Assembly (NCBI GenBank): GCA_964634005.1
Contig: CAZWKQ010000001.1
Coordinates: 310,001 to 374,000, forward strand
Direction: 5' to 3'
DNA from: CAZWKQ01 sp964634005
Lineage (GTDB): Bacteria > Bacteroidota > Bacteroidia > Bacteroidales > JACABE01
Length of the DNA: 64,000 bases
Shown one piece after another: positions 10,039 through 19,793 of the stretch (within the stretch, counting starts at the first letter, position 1; every line of letters starts with the position of its first letter). A program made the position numbers and the translations under genes. The notes below the pieces were generated by a model. The model made no database searches. It worked only from the letters and a program-made list of their open reading frames with translations, and was not told where the DNA came from.

Positions 10039-11256
10039 ATGATAGATTTTAAAAAAATTAATATCGAAGAATTCAATTATTATCTTCCTGAAGAAAAAAT
10101 TGCAAAATATCCGCTTTCTCAAAGAGATAATTCGAAATTACTGGTTTTAAACGACGGAATTATTTTTGAAAAAAATTTTTTCGATTTACCCGAAATATTG
10201 CCCGATAACTCGTTTTTAGTATTTAATGATACTAAAGTAATACATGCACGAATTATTTTTGAGAAAGAAAGTGGAAGCTTAATAGAGTTTTTTTGTCTCG
10301 AACCCGTAAGTGAAACTTCTGATTATCAATTAGTATTTCAACAAAAAAGTAAATGTATTTGGAAATGCCTAATAGGTAATAATAAAAAGCTAAAAAAAGA
10401 TACTATATCAAAGACCTTTGGCAATAACTTCAATTTAACCGCTAAAAGAATAAAACCGATAGATGATGCTTGGATAGTTGAATTTTATTGGGATTCGTCG
10501 GAAATGACATTTGCCGAAGTAATTGAGCAAGCCGGAGTTATACCATTACCGCCTTATATTAAGAGAAAAAATAACGAAAACGACAAAATAACTTATCAAA
10601 CAATTTATGCCAAATACGAAGGTTCTGTTGCAGCTCCTACCGCCGGTTTGCATTTTACTAAACAGGTATTCGAAAAAATTTCCGAAAAAGGGATAAATTA
10701 TGACAAAGTAACTCTTCATGTCGGTGCAGGTACTTTTAAACCAGTATCTTCATCAAACATTGAAGAACATATAATGCATAACGAAAGATTTTCAATCAGT
10801 AAAAATTTCATAATCAAACTAATAGATAATATTAATAAAAGAGTTATTGCCGTTGGTACTACAAGCACTAGAACTTTAGAATCGCTTTATTGGTTTGGGG
10901 TTAAGCTCGAAGTAGTCAATAATTCCGATATTTCACCATATATTGAACAATGGATGCCGTATAACACGGAATACAACATTGGTCTTTCAGCGGAAAAGGC
11001 ACTAACTAATGTACTCCAATATTTGAATATCAACAATTTAGATGAATTGAACGGCTCTACTCAATTAATAATTGTACCTGGTTATGAATATAAAATTATA
11101 AAAGGTTTGATTACAAATTTTCATCAGCCCAAAAGCACACTATTACTATTGGTTTCTGCGTTAATAAACAACAAATGGAAAGAAGTTTATAATTATGCAC
11201 TCGACAATAATTTCAGATTTCTGAGTTATGGCGATAGTTGTTTGTTTCTGAAATAA
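10039..11256 (+). CDS. queA: tRNA preQ1(34) S-adenosylmethionine ribosyltransferase-isomerase
   Basis: Transfers and isomerises the ribosyl part of S-adenosylmethionine onto 7-aminomethyl-7-deazaguanine in tRNA, giving epoxyqueuosine in the queuosine pathway. Family motifs are clear: EGSVAAPTAGLHFT, LHVGAGTFKPV, VGTTSTRTLES and TNFHQPKSTLLLLVSA. At 405 residues it is longer than the roughly 350 of the Escherichia coli enzyme, with extra sequence in the N-terminal half. It starts at an ATG 15 bases after the second kinase and may be read from the same transcript, although a functional link is not evident. Confidence 0.92.
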   Translation: MIDFKKINIEEFNYYLPEEKIAKYPLSQRDNSKLLVLNDGIIFEKNFFDLPEILPDNSFLVFNDTKVIHARIIFEKESGSLIEFFCLEPVSETSDYQLVFQQKSKCIWKCLIGNNKKLKKDTISKTFGNNFNLTAKRIKPIDDAWIVEFYWDSSEMTFAEVIEQAGVIPLPPYIKRKNNENDKITYQTIYAKYEGSVAAPTAGLHFTKQVFEKISEKGINYDKVTLHVGAGTFKPVSSSNIEEHIMHNERFSISKNFIIKLIDNINKRVIAVGTTSTRTLESLYWFGVKLEVVNNSDISPYIEQWMPYNTEYNIGLSAEKALTNVLQYLNINNLDELNGSTQLIIVPGYEYKIIKGLITNFHQPKSTLLLLVSALINNKWKEVYNYALDNNFRFLSYGDSCLFLK

Positions 11257-11285
11257 ATAGCAAATAAGTTTAAACATATAAAGAT

Positions 11286-11963
11286 ATGTATATTCTGATT
11301 GTAAGTGCTACATCATTGGAAATAGAGCCATTGATAAAAGAGTTTGATTTTGTGAGCAATAAGGATAAGAACCTCACAGCTTACAATTATCGCAATTATG
11401 ATATTGATGTGCTTATTACCGGAGTTGGAATGGTTGCTACTGCTTTTTTCCTCGGAAAAACTTTACAGGCAAATAATTACGATGTTGCTTTAAACCTTGG
11501 CATTGCCGGATGCTTCGATAAAAAAATAAAATTAGGAACAATCCTTAACATAAATGTCGATAGTTTTTCCGAAATGGGAGCCGATAACGGTGAATACTTT
11601 CTTTCTATACTCGATTTAAAACTAATTGAAAACGACACATTTCCTTTTACAAATTTAGATATAATCAACGATTCGGAATTTAAAAGTGCTTTGATTAATA
11701 ATTTGCCAAAAGTAAAAGGCATTACTGTGAACACTATACATGGAAATGAAACAAAAATTAAAGAAGTAAAGAGATTGCATAATCCCTTAGCCGAGAGTAT
11801 GGAGGGTGCTGCTTTTATGTTTTCGTGCAAAATGTTCGATTTAAAACACATTCAAATACGAGCCGTTTCAAATTATGTAGAAAAACGTAATAAAGCAGGC
11901 TGGAATATACCTCTGGCAATTAAAAATCTGAATAGTTTTATTTTACAGCTACTTGACGAATAA
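11286..11963 (+). CDS. mqnB: Futalosine hydrolase
   Basis: Nucleosidase of 225 residues that would cleave futalosine to hypoxanthine and dehypoxanthine futalosine in the alternative menaquinone pathway. It resembles the purine nucleosidase/MTAN fold: start ILIVSATSLEIEPL, then LITGVGMVATAFFLG, NLGIAGCFD and the nucleoside-binding segment ESMEGAAF with the conserved Met-Glu pair. The segment DSFSEMGADNGEYF is characteristic of the futalosine group. mqnD follows after 22 bases, which strongly supports the assignment over methylthioadenosine nucleosidase. mqnA and mqnC are not in the window. Confidence 0.9.
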   Translation: MYILIVSATSLEIEPLIKEFDFVSNKDKNLTAYNYRNYDIDVLITGVGMVATAFFLGKTLQANNYDVALNLGIAGCFDKKIKLGTILNINVDSFSEMGADNGEYFLSILDLKLIENDTFPFTNLDIINDSEFKSALINNLPKVKGITVNTIHGNETKIKEVKRLHNPLAESMEGAAFMFSCKMFDLKHIQIRAVSNYVEKRNKAGWNIPLAIKNLNSFILQLLDE

Positions 11964-11985
11964 AACGAAAAATTCTGCCGAAAAT

Positions 11986-12816
11986 ATGGAAATAAAAATA
12001 GCATTTTCTCCTTGTCCAAACGATACATTTATATTCGATGCCATGGTTAATAAAAAAATTGATACCGAAGGCATCGATTTTATTTACCAAATGGCCGATG
12101 TTGAGCAGTTAAACAATTACTCTTTCAAGCAAATTTTTGATGTTTGCAAAGTAAGTTTTCATGCTTATCTTCATATTATTGACAGTTATATTTTACTTAA
12201 CTCGGGAAGTGCATTGGGAAACGACGTAGGCCCATTATTAATATCAAAAAATAAGATAGAACCCGTAAAACTACAAGAAATAACAGTCGCAATACCAGGA
12301 AAATATACAACTGCAAACCTCCTTTTATCGATTATTTATCCTCGAATTACCAATAAAATTGAAGTTATTTTCTCAGAAATTGAAGATAAAATATTGAATA
12401 ATGAAGTCGATGCCGGCGTTATAATTCACGAAAACCGCTTTACATATCAAAATAAAGGGCTAAAACTTATTGCCGACCTTGGTAACAAATGGAAAGAACT
12501 CACAAATCAACCTATTCCGCTCGGTGGAATTGTTGTAAAAAGAAATCTGCCTACAGAAATAATACTGAAAATCAACAAAATAATGAAAAAAAGTGTTGAA
12601 TATGCTTTAAATAATCCCAACAGCTCAAAAGAATTTGTTAGATGTAATGCTCAGGAAATGAGCGAAGATGTTATGAAAAAACACATACAATTATATGTAA
12701 ACGATTATACCGTTGATCTTGGATATAATGGGAAAAATGCCGTAAAAAAACTTTTCCAAATAGCAGTTGAAAAAGGATTGATTAATGAGTTTCCTCAAAA
12801 AGCATTATTTTTGTAG
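11986..12816 (+). CDS. mqnD: 1,4-dihydroxy-6-naphthoate synthase
   Basis: Converts cyclic dehypoxanthine futalosine into 1,4-dihydroxy-6-naphthoate, a late step of the futalosine menaquinone route. It has a periplasmic-binding-protein-like fold. The N-terminal signature IAFSPCPNDTFIFDAM and the later VDAGVIIHENRFTY are typical of the family; 276 residues is normal length. The ATG at 11986 is chosen because it places the signature at residue 5; an upstream in-frame TTG at 11953 would overlap mqnB. It is co-transcribed with mqnB and probably with hldD, which begins 9 bases downstream. Confidence 0.93.
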   Translation: MEIKIAFSPCPNDTFIFDAMVNKKIDTEGIDFIYQMADVEQLNNYSFKQIFDVCKVSFHAYLHIIDSYILLNSGSALGNDVGPLLISKNKIEPVKLQEITVAIPGKYTTANLLLSIIYPRITNKIEVIFSEIEDKILNNEVDAGVIIHENRFTYQNKGLKLIADLGNKWKELTNQPIPLGGIVVKRNLPTEIILKINKIMKKSVEYALNNPNSSKEFVRCNAQEMSEDVMKKHIQLYVNDYTVDLGYNGKNAVKKLFQIAVEKGLINEFPQKALFL

Positions 12817-12825
12817 AAAAAAATT

Positions 12826-13791
12826 ATGATAATTATAACAGGAGCAGCCGGTTTTATAGGCAGTTGTTTAGTAGGCTTTTTAAACACAAAAGGGATTGAT
12901 GAGCTTGTTTTGGTTGATGATTTCAATAAAATAGAAAAACTTCCGAATCTGGCATCAAAAAAATATATTGAGAAAGTTCAAAGAAATAATTTTTTTTCGT
13001 GGCTCGAAAAGAATAATCCCAAAGTTGATTTTATTATTCATATAGGTGCCCGTACCGATACAACAGAATTTGATGTCAGAGTATTTGATGAACTTAACCT
13101 AAACTATTCGAAAAAAGTATGGAATTATTGTGTTGATAATAATATTCCTTTGATATATGCTTCGTCAGCCGCTACTTACGGTATGGGAGAACATGGTTAC
13201 AGCGACGATCACAGCATTATACCGCTGTTAAAACCTCTTAATCCTTATGGGGAATCAAAAAACAATTTTGATAAATGGGTACTCAATGAAGAACGAAAGC
13301 CGGCTTTTTGGGCAGGATTAAAGTTTTTTAACGTATACGGGCCTAATGAATACCACAAAGGTCGTATGGCTTCTGTTATTTTTCACACTTTCAATCAGGT
13401 GATGAGTACCGGGAAAGTAAAACTTTTCCGCTCTCACAATCCAAACTATAAGGATGGTATGCAACTTCGCGATTTTGTTTACGTCAAAGATGTTGTTGAA
13501 GTTATTTATTTCTTATTGGAAAATAAGCCACTTTCAGGAATATACAATCTGGGAACCGGTAAAGCAAGAACTTTCCTTGATCTTGCTAAGGCTACATTCA
13601 AAGCTATGAAACGGGAGGAAAACATTGAATTTATTGATACTCCCGAAGATATACGCGATAAATATCAATATTTTACCGAAGCCGATATGACAAAGTTAAT
13701 AAACAGCGGCTATAAAAAACCGTTTTATACTCTCGAAAACGGAATTAGCGACTATATTGAGAACTATTTATCTGAGAAAATTAATTTTTAA
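12826..13791 (+). CDS. hldD: ADP-L-glycero-D-manno-heptose-6-epimerase
   Basis: NAD(P)-dependent short-chain-type epimerase that makes the heptose donor for lipopolysaccharide inner core. It has the Rossmann motif GAAGFIG at residues 6-12, the catalytic pair Tyr141 and Lys145 in YGESK, and the family-specific FFNVYGPNEYHKGRMASV. At 321 residues it is full length. It starts at an ATG 9 bases after mqnD. Its 3' end overlaps the convergent TonB receptor gene by 24 bases; both C-termini look complete, so the overlap seems real. Confidence 0.92.
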   Translation: MIIITGAAGFIGSCLVGFLNTKGIDELVLVDDFNKIEKLPNLASKKYIEKVQRNNFFSWLEKNNPKVDFIIHIGARTDTTEFDVRVFDELNLNYSKKVWNYCVDNNIPLIYASSAATYGMGEHGYSDDHSIIPLLKPLNPYGESKNNFDKWVLNEERKPAFWAGLKFFNVYGPNEYHKGRMASVIFHTFNQVMSTGKVKLFRSHNPNYKDGMQLRDFVYVKDVVEVIYFLLENKPLSGIYNLGTGKARTFLDLAKATFKAMKREENIEFIDTPEDIRDKYQYFTEADMTKLINSGYKKPFYTLENGISDYIENYLSEKINF

Positions 13792-15702
13792 AATCAATTC
13801 GTAATTTCTGCCCGGCATAGGTTGCCACGCTATAGCCTGATAATTAACATCAAAAATGTTGCAAACAGAAAATTGAAATACATATTGCTTTTTATTAGTG
13901 TTTAAAATCAAGCCGGAAGAAACATCAATTAATTGATATGAAGGCATATAGCGTGTATTTGTTGTATTAGTGTATCTTTTACCGATATATTGAGTTTCAC
14001 TGTTTATAAATATTTTTTTCCACTCAATTCTCATACCGGCATTATATGAATATAAAGGCGTATAAATCAATTGTTTATCGGCAGTATTGTCATTCTGATT
14101 TATAGGTTTCATATTCTTTGCAGATGTAAAAGTATGAATTGTATTGAATCGGAAAATTAAACTGTTTAAATAGTAAGTATAGTTTAAATTAACTTCCAAT
14201 CCACTCGAAATAACCTCTTTTAAATTTAAAGGTGTCCAATAACGAAATACAGGATCGGGCTGCCATAATATCCAATTGGTTATTTTAGTTCTAAAATAAG
14301 TAACTTCGTATTCCAAATCAAATAACTTGTTTGTTGATTTTCTATATTTCAAACCCATTTCATACGAATAACCATTTTCGGGCAATAAATTAGGATTTCC
14401 TCCCGGATACCAGTACAAATCATTTAATGAGGGCAAATGATAATTTTTGGAAATATTTCCTTTAAGATAAATGTTGTTACTGTTAAACAACTTATATTCA
14501 ATATTCAATGAGGGTAATAACGGTTGAAATTTATTATCCGTAATCTCTTTACGAAGAACCAAATTCATAAAGATTCTTTTGTTGAAAGTTGATGATAAGT
14601 TTGTAAAAAGAGAAAGTTGTTTTCTGTCAATTTTACTTATGTAATTATTTGAATTAACAAGGTAATAATCGCCTGAGATACCTGACTTTATAGAAATAAT
14701 GGGGGATATTTCGTAATAATGTTTAAAATTTGCAGTAAAACACTGATTTGTATTATCCGAATTAACAAATGAAATTTTATTAATATAATTCAAATAATCG
14801 TAATTGTATGCCAGTGATGTTTCGATTTTGCTTTTTGTGCCATAATGTTTCCAATTAATAATACTTCTAATGGCATTGTTTTTTTGACTTTCATTATTTG
14901 GAACAGGCATTACCGTCAAAGGCTGAGGAATTTCTCTATAATTATTTTGTAACCAGATTTTAAGGCTTACCTCATCATTGTTTTTTCGGTTAAAATAAAG
15001 TTCTTGTAATATCCCATATTGATAATAACCGGCATCTTCACGGGTTTGCCTGATATAGTCAGCATTAGTTACTGCATTGTTCAAAAAACTGAAATCATTT
15101 TCCGATGTTAAATACATTATTCGCGTTCGACCTGTAAAATTTCCATTTTCAAAATTAACATCAGCATAAATTCCATAAGTCGAAAAACTGCCAATTTGCT
15201 GAACTAAGGAGACTTTACTTTTACTATTTGTCAATTTCTTATTATCCAAATTAATACTTCCTCCTAACCCTCCGCTTTTATTTACAAGCGAACTGCCACC
15301 ATAAAAAAGATTTATATCGTCGAGAAAAAAAACAGGTATAAGCGAAAAATCCATTTGGCTCAACATAGGAGAATGTATAGCAACATCATTCCAATAAACA
15401 GGTGTATGTGAAGCAGAAGTCCCTCTGAATGATGCAGTTGCCAATCCTCCTTGTCCGTAGCTCTTTATAAATACCGAAGTCTTTGTACCTAAAAGCTCCG
15501 ACATACTCGCAGTAACTTTTAAGCTTAAAGCTATAGAATCAACAGTATAAGACTTTAAACCATATAAAGGATTAAACTTACTTTCTGATATAGTAACAGG
15601 CTTTAATAGAATAGTATCAACCGTTTGAGAGTAAGCCGGATTTTGCAAGGCTAAACAAGCAAAAAAAGATAAAGCTATATTTTTAACTCGCCTGTTCTGC
15701 AT
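13768..15702 (-). CDS. TonB-dependent receptor in cobalamin-riboswitch operon (second receptor)
   Basis: Outer-membrane receptor of 644 residues, last gene of the riboswitch operon. It has a signal peptide (about 1-25), a plug domain of about 120 residues (SELLGTKTSVFIKSYGQGG, then ASFRGTSASHTPVYWND) and a long beta-barrel ending in NYELILKINFLR. It is shorter and more divergent than the receptor just upstream, with a plug that differs from classic BtuB in the gating region. The gap to the upstream receptor is 9 bases. By position it should move a corrinoid or a related ligand such as a cobinamide or lower-ligand base; this is inference. Its 3' end overlaps hldD by 24 bases. Confidence 0.85.
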   Translation of the reverse strand: MQNRRVKNIALSFFACLALQNPAYSQTVDTILLKPVTISESKFNPLYGLKSYTVDSIALSLKVTASMSELLGTKTSVFIKSYGQGGLATASFRGTSASHTPVYWNDVAIHSPMLSQMDFSLIPVFFLDDINLFYGGSSLVNKSGGLGGSINLDNKKLTNSKSKVSLVQQIGSFSTYGIYADVNFENGNFTGRTRIMYLTSENDFSFLNNAVTNADYIRQTREDAGYYQYGILQELYFNRKNNDEVSLKIWLQNNYREIPQPLTVMPVPNNESQKNNAIRSIINWKHYGTKSKIETSLAYNYDYLNYINKISFVNSDNTNQCFTANFKHYYEISPIISIKSGISGDYYLVNSNNYISKIDRKQLSLFTNLSSTFNKRIFMNLVLRKEITDNKFQPLLPSLNIEYKLFNSNNIYLKGNISKNYHLPSLNDLYWYPGGNPNLLPENGYSYEMGLKYRKSTNKLFDLEYEVTYFRTKITNWILWQPDPVFRYWTPLNLKEVISSGLEVNLNYTYYLNSLIFRFNTIHTFTSAKNMKPINQNDNTADKQLIYTPLYSYNAGMRIEWKKIFINSETQYIGKRYTNTTNTRYMPSYQLIDVSSGLILNTNKKQYVFQFSVCNIFDVNYQAIAWQPMPGRNYELILKINFLR

Positions 15703-15711
15703 ATTGCTTAA

Positions 15712-17640
15712 CTACTTAGTATAATGCACGTTAAATATCAAACCCGCCTTGTTCCACCTACCGGGAGACGGTATATTGCCAAAATCGTAATATTCAATAT
15801 TAAAAATATTTGAAGATTCGGCATAAAGAATTAAACTTCGAAGTTTATACGTCAATTTTAAATCGGTTGTTATAAAAGGTTTGTAATCAACTTCTTTCCC
15901 TGAAATTGCATCAGTATATGAACCCATACGCTTTTGATAAACACAAGCCCAACTAGCTGAAATATTTTTATAAAAAATATGTTCGATGCTCAGTACTGCT
16001 TTATTTTTTAAATAATCGAGCAGATAATATGAAATATAATTCTCGCTTTTTTTAGTCATATCCAAATAAGCATACGAAAAATTCAAATTACGAAAAAATG
16101 TTTCTCTATTGTAAACTTTTGTGAAATCGATATTTACAGAAAATTCGGCCCCTAAGGTTTTAATTTGAGTTATGTTTTTACTTTCCCATTTCAAAGAATC
16201 GGGATGTTTTACCCAATCTATCATATTGCTGCCATCGCGAATAAAAAATGAAATATGAGAATTTACTGCAAGCGTATTGTACTTCAACCCGCTTTCGTAA
16301 GCGACTGCCTCTTCGGGTTTTAAGTTTATGTTTCCTGAATTAGTCGGACCAACATAATATAAATCGGTATAAGAAGGCATTCTAAATGAGTGATTTACCG
16401 AAGCAAACCATTTTGCCGAATTATTAAATTCGTAGCTAATGTCTAATCCTCCACTCAAATTATTACCAAAATCATCATTATAATTATTAAATATTCCTGT
16501 AGAAATATTAAATCGTCCTTGCTTGATTAAGTGTTCGGCAAAAATTCCGATATTGTTCCTGTTATGTCCTCTTGTATATGCCGTATTATTGACATTAGGG
16601 ATACTTTCGGGTTTATCGAGCAATTCACCTAAAACGTTACTCATTATTCTTTCGCTCCTGAATTCAATGCCAAGAGCAGTCTTCCCCAAAAATGAATTAA
16701 ACCTGACATTACTTTCGGCTCCGGATGTAACGGTAAAGTGATAATTATGATTTTTATACCATGACGGAGGATTAGATCTGAATAGTTCGAATCTGTCTTT
16801 GTTCGTTCTTATATAAGCCTGTGTCGAAAATTGAATTTTGCCGTTAGTTTTAATACTTCCGTTTGCAAAAAAAGTCTCAGTTTGTTCGTATTGATCGGGA
16901 TATTTTGCTGTATAAAACGAATTTGCACCAAACTTTTTGTTGTTATAACCTGTTTGAAAATTAAAAACTGCAGAATTTGCAGTATAAGAATTCCGGTAAA
17001 AAAAATTTATAACATCAAAATCAGTATTATTGCGGTAGCCGTCAGACTTTTTTTTACTGAGTGAGAAACTTTGGTTTAATTTTTTATATCTATATGAAAT
17101 TGAGGTTGATAAGTTGTAAAAATTATAATCACCGCCTAAAACCGAAAGCATAACTTTATTTTCAGGATTAAGCCCGGTAATAATATTTATTGCACCTGTA
17201 AAGCAATTAGCACCATAAATACGTGAGCCGGGACCATGCAATATTTCAATGCGTTCAATATCATGAAGTTCTATAGGTAAATTCATACTATGATGACCTG
17301 TTTGGGGGTCATTCATTTTTACACCATTAAGCAATATCAAAGTTTGTTCAAAACTACCTCCCCTAAAACTCACATCTGCCTGAATTCCAAACTCTCCTCT
17401 TTGCCTTATATCAGCAGATACCGCATATTCAAGCAGTTCGTTTACATTTTGCACAGGTAAATTATCTATTTCTTTCTTTGTAATAATTTTTATTATTCTC
17501 GATGTTTCGTTGTATATCATTGTAACTCTCGAACTGCTGATTTCGGTTTCTTTCAGATTTATTGTATCTGTTTGACAATAAACTTTTGTAATATTTGATA
17601 TAAGAAAAAGAATAAAAAATGCTTTTAACCTTGAAATCAT
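15712..17640 (-). CDS. btuB: TonB-dependent cobalamin receptor (BtuB-like)
   Basis: Outer-membrane receptor of 642 residues, expected to import vitamin B12. The signal peptide (1-22) is followed by a plug with VNELLEYAVSADIRQRGEFG, VSFRGGSFEQTLILLNGVKM and the typical IERIEILHGPGSRIYGANCF, then a 22-strand-type barrel. The ligand assignment comes mainly from the upstream cobalamin riboswitch and from the BtuB-like plug. It lies 8 bases after the T9SS gene and 9 bases before a second receptor. The inner-membrane BtuFCD transporter is not in the window. Confidence 0.85.
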   Translation of the reverse strand: MISRLKAFFILFLISNITKVYCQTDTINLKETEISSSRVTMIYNETSRIIKIITKKEIDNLPVQNVNELLEYAVSADIRQRGEFGIQADVSFRGGSFEQTLILLNGVKMNDPQTGHHSMNLPIELHDIERIEILHGPGSRIYGANCFTGAINIITGLNPENKVMLSVLGGDYNFYNLSTSISYRYKKLNQSFSLSKKKSDGYRNNTDFDVINFFYRNSYTANSAVFNFQTGYNNKKFGANSFYTAKYPDQYEQTETFFANGSIKTNGKIQFSTQAYIRTNKDRFELFRSNPPSWYKNHNYHFTVTSGAESNVRFNSFLGKTALGIEFRSERIMSNVLGELLDKPESIPNVNNTAYTRGHNRNNIGIFAEHLIKQGRFNISTGIFNNYNDDFGNNLSGGLDISYEFNNSAKWFASVNHSFRMPSYTDLYYVGPTNSGNINLKPEEAVAYESGLKYNTLAVNSHISFFIRDGSNMIDWVKHPDSLKWESKNITQIKTLGAEFSVNIDFTKVYNRETFFRNLNFSYAYLDMTKKSENYISYYLLDYLKNKAVLSIEHIFYKNISASWACVYQKRMGSYTDAISGKEVDYKPFITTDLKLTYKLRSLILYAESSNIFNIEYYDFGNIPSPGRWNKAGLIFNVHYTK

Positions 17641-17648
17641 AAAATGTA

Positions 17649-18647
17649 CTAGTTAACAATTAATTTTTCGGCAGCAAAATTACCTTTCTTATCGTTAATA
17701 AGAATATAATAAATACCGCGGGAAAGTTTCTCAACATCTATAATAGTGTTATTATCAGCATATTGACTTAAAATTATCTTACCGTTTAAATCTATAATTT
17801 CTACTTTCACATTATCATTATTGTTTAGTTTTAGTCTGATGAATCTATCGGCAGGATTAGGATAAATACTGAAATATAATGATTTGTGAACATCATCGGT
17901 TGAATTATTCGTTGTATTATTAATTACTCCAACAGCGTCTAAATCAAAACCGCTTGTCCAGTATGGAGTAGGAAAAGGGTCATTGATAATTCTCCCGAAT
18001 GAATCATAGCTGCAGAAAGGTATATCAATAGAACCTACAACATCAATAATTTTAATATGTGTAATATTGTTGATATTGACTCCAACGCTGTCCTGAATAT
18101 CGCTTAGGTCGAAAGGTGTACCGTAAAAAAGCCTATACTTACCGGCAAGATTATGGATAGCAGTAGGATTAATATTTCCGAAAGCCGGTATTTGCGAATT
18201 GAACTGAGTAAGCGATTGTGAAGGAAAACGGACATAATTAATTCCATCTGAGCTGACTTCAACAAAAGCTAATTCTAAAAAATTATCATCGAAAGCATTT
18301 TCGAAGACGGCAAAATCATAACCGGCACCATTGACAATGGGTTTGGTGAAAGTCAAAATTGCTACACCCCTATCGCCAAGACTCACAACATTATTGTCAG
18401 CCTTGCCCAATGCATTTATAGGGTTTCCATAGGATGCTCTGTTTGTACCGAGATGATCGGGGTCTTCAAAAACTGTATCCGAAATATTTATGTATCCTCT
18501 TGAAATATTGCAAGTTACCGCCCAATCAATAAAAATTGAAGAATCTTTATTAATAGCCGTTGACCCGATTTGACCGGCTGCGGGCGGAAACTGTGCAAAT
18601 GATTTTATTTGTATTAAAACAAATATAGTTAATACTATCTTTTTCAA
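17649..18647 (-). CDS. T9SS-sorted surface protein of cobalamin operon
   Basis: Exported protein of 332 residues: a signal peptide (1-18, ending SFA), a beta-rich body (RASYGNPINALGKADNNVVS, then GAGYDFAVFENAFDDNFLE, a pattern common to a family of Bacteroidetes cell-surface proteins) and a C-terminal type A T9SS sorting domain beginning SIYPNPADRFIRL. It should be secreted through the type IX system and anchored at the cell surface. The TTG start overlaps the stop of the upstream gene by 4 bases (TTGA), implying translational coupling. It probably captures corrinoid for the two receptors that follow; this is inference from the operon only. Confidence 0.75.
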   Translation of the reverse strand: MKKIVLTIFVLIQIKSFAQFPPAAGQIGSTAINKDSSIFIDWAVTCNISRGYINISDTVFEDPDHLGTNRASYGNPINALGKADNNVVSLGDRGVAILTFTKPIVNGAGYDFAVFENAFDDNFLELAFVEVSSDGINYVRFPSQSLTQFNSQIPAFGNINPTAIHNLAGKYRLFYGTPFDLSDIQDSVGVNINNITHIKIIDVVGSIDIPFCSYDSFGRIINDPFPTPYWTSGFDLDAVGVINNTTNNSTDDVHKSLYFSIYPNPADRFIRLKLNNNDNVKVEIIDLNGKIILSQYADNNTIIDVEKLSRGIYYILINDKKGNFAAEKLIVN

Positions 18648-19660
18648 TTCTTTACAATTTTTTTATAATGTTTGTTTTTCCCCGTTGAAAGTTCTAAAAA
18701 ATATATTCCTGAGGGTAAACCGGACAAATCAACAAAATTTGTCCCATCTTCAATATTTAAAGATTTTATTTGCAATCCCGATAAACTGAATAGTTTAATA
18801 TTATTTATCTCATTGTTATCCAATATTTTGAAATACAACTTATCATTAGCAGGCAAAGGATATAAAACAATGTTGTTTGAAATTTCAAAATTATCAATAA
18901 AAGTATTTGGAGATGATGCATTTAGTTCATCAAAACAGAAATAAGAAGGAGTATTCATACCATAAGCCCCCATATCTGATGATGTAAGGCCGAAAGAAAT
19001 ACTATCGACTAAGCCCATAGATGATAAATCAACCCACTTCCATTCTTTTAAAATATAATCCTGACTATTGTTGCTGAATCTGAAATCTGCGAGATAAAAA
19101 TCAATAGTATCTTTTAATAACCCATTATAGTAACCTTTTATTTGCAATTTAAACCAATCGGGGTCATTTCCTGATGGGCCTCCGAATTTTTTTGCCAAGC
19201 TGCCATCGCCATAAAGCATCGAATAATATGCGTAAGTACTGTTAGTTACATAAAAACCCGATAAAGCGAGCGAATTGGGGAACCGAACGGTGTTGGGTAT
19301 CATATTATAATTATTCATCCAGTCATAATTTACGTACGAAACTGCATAATTAGCAGTATTGGAAGCACCTTTGCCTGTTATTGCCGAAAACTGATTAGTA
19401 TAACCGATAGTTAAAGTGTCGCTTTTATTTGAATATGCAAATCCATACCAGGCGTACATACCACCGCCATAATCGGTAAAAGAGTTGGGAAAGTAAAAAC
19501 CACCGCTGTAAAAACCACCGCTGTTGTCACTTCCGTTCCAAAATGAATTTGGAGCTAAACTCAAATTTTCAAAATTTGCCACGTTTTGACTATTAGCATA
19601 AAAACTAAAAAATAATACTGCAAAAAGAGTTGAAAAACTAATTAATATTTTCTTTTTCAT
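18644..19660 (-). CDS. DUF4465-type T9SS-sorted protein, first gene of cobalamin operon
   Basis: Exported protein of 338 residues with a signal peptide (about 1-24, ending YANS). The body matches my memory of DUF4465: FENLSLAPNSFWNGSDNSGG, then GFAYSNKSDTLTIGYTNQF and the conserved GFYVTNSTYAYYSM. A T9SS type A sorting domain begins at IVLYPLPANDKLYF and ends KKIVKN. DUF4465 proteins recur in Bacteroidetes B12 loci, and some surface lipoproteins in such loci bind B12; here the protein is displayed through T9SS rather than by a lipid anchor. It starts at an ATG without Shine-Dalgarno, 133 bases downstream of the riboswitch aptamer. Confidence 0.75.
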   Translation of the reverse strand: MKKKILISFSTLFAVLFFSFYANSQNVANFENLSLAPNSFWNGSDNSGGFYSGGFYFPNSFTDYGGGMYAWYGFAYSNKSDTLTIGYTNQFSAITGKGASNTANYAVSYVNYDWMNNYNMIPNTVRFPNSLALSGFYVTNSTYAYYSMLYGDGSLAKKFGGPSGNDPDWFKLQIKGYYNGLLKDTIDFYLADFRFSNNSQDYILKEWKWVDLSSMGLVDSISFGLTSSDMGAYGMNTPSYFCFDELNASSPNTFIDNFEISNNIVLYPLPANDKLYFKILDNNEINNIKLFSLSGLQIKSLNIEDGTNFVDLSGLPSGIYFLELSTGKNKHYKKIVKN

Positions 19661-19751
19661 GATATTAAGATTTTAAATTATTAATTATCACTAAAAACTC
19701 TTTAGGCCAAGATTAAAAGAAAAAATGAAAAAACGGAGATTTATTCCTGTT

Positions 19752-19785
19752 TATTCAAGCTCTTTTTACCCGAAAGCCTTGAATC
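19752..19785 (-). promoter_or_regulatory. Hairpin in the riboswitch expression platform
   Basis: Downstream of the aptamer a stem of ATTCAAG (19778-19784 as transcribed) and CTTGAAT (19753-19759) extends through a bulge to a CTTT/AAAG pairing. It is not followed by a U-run, so simple intrinsic termination is not obvious. Control of translation or an alternative fold is more likely. Confidence 0.45.
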
Positions 19786-19793
19786 TGTGTTTA

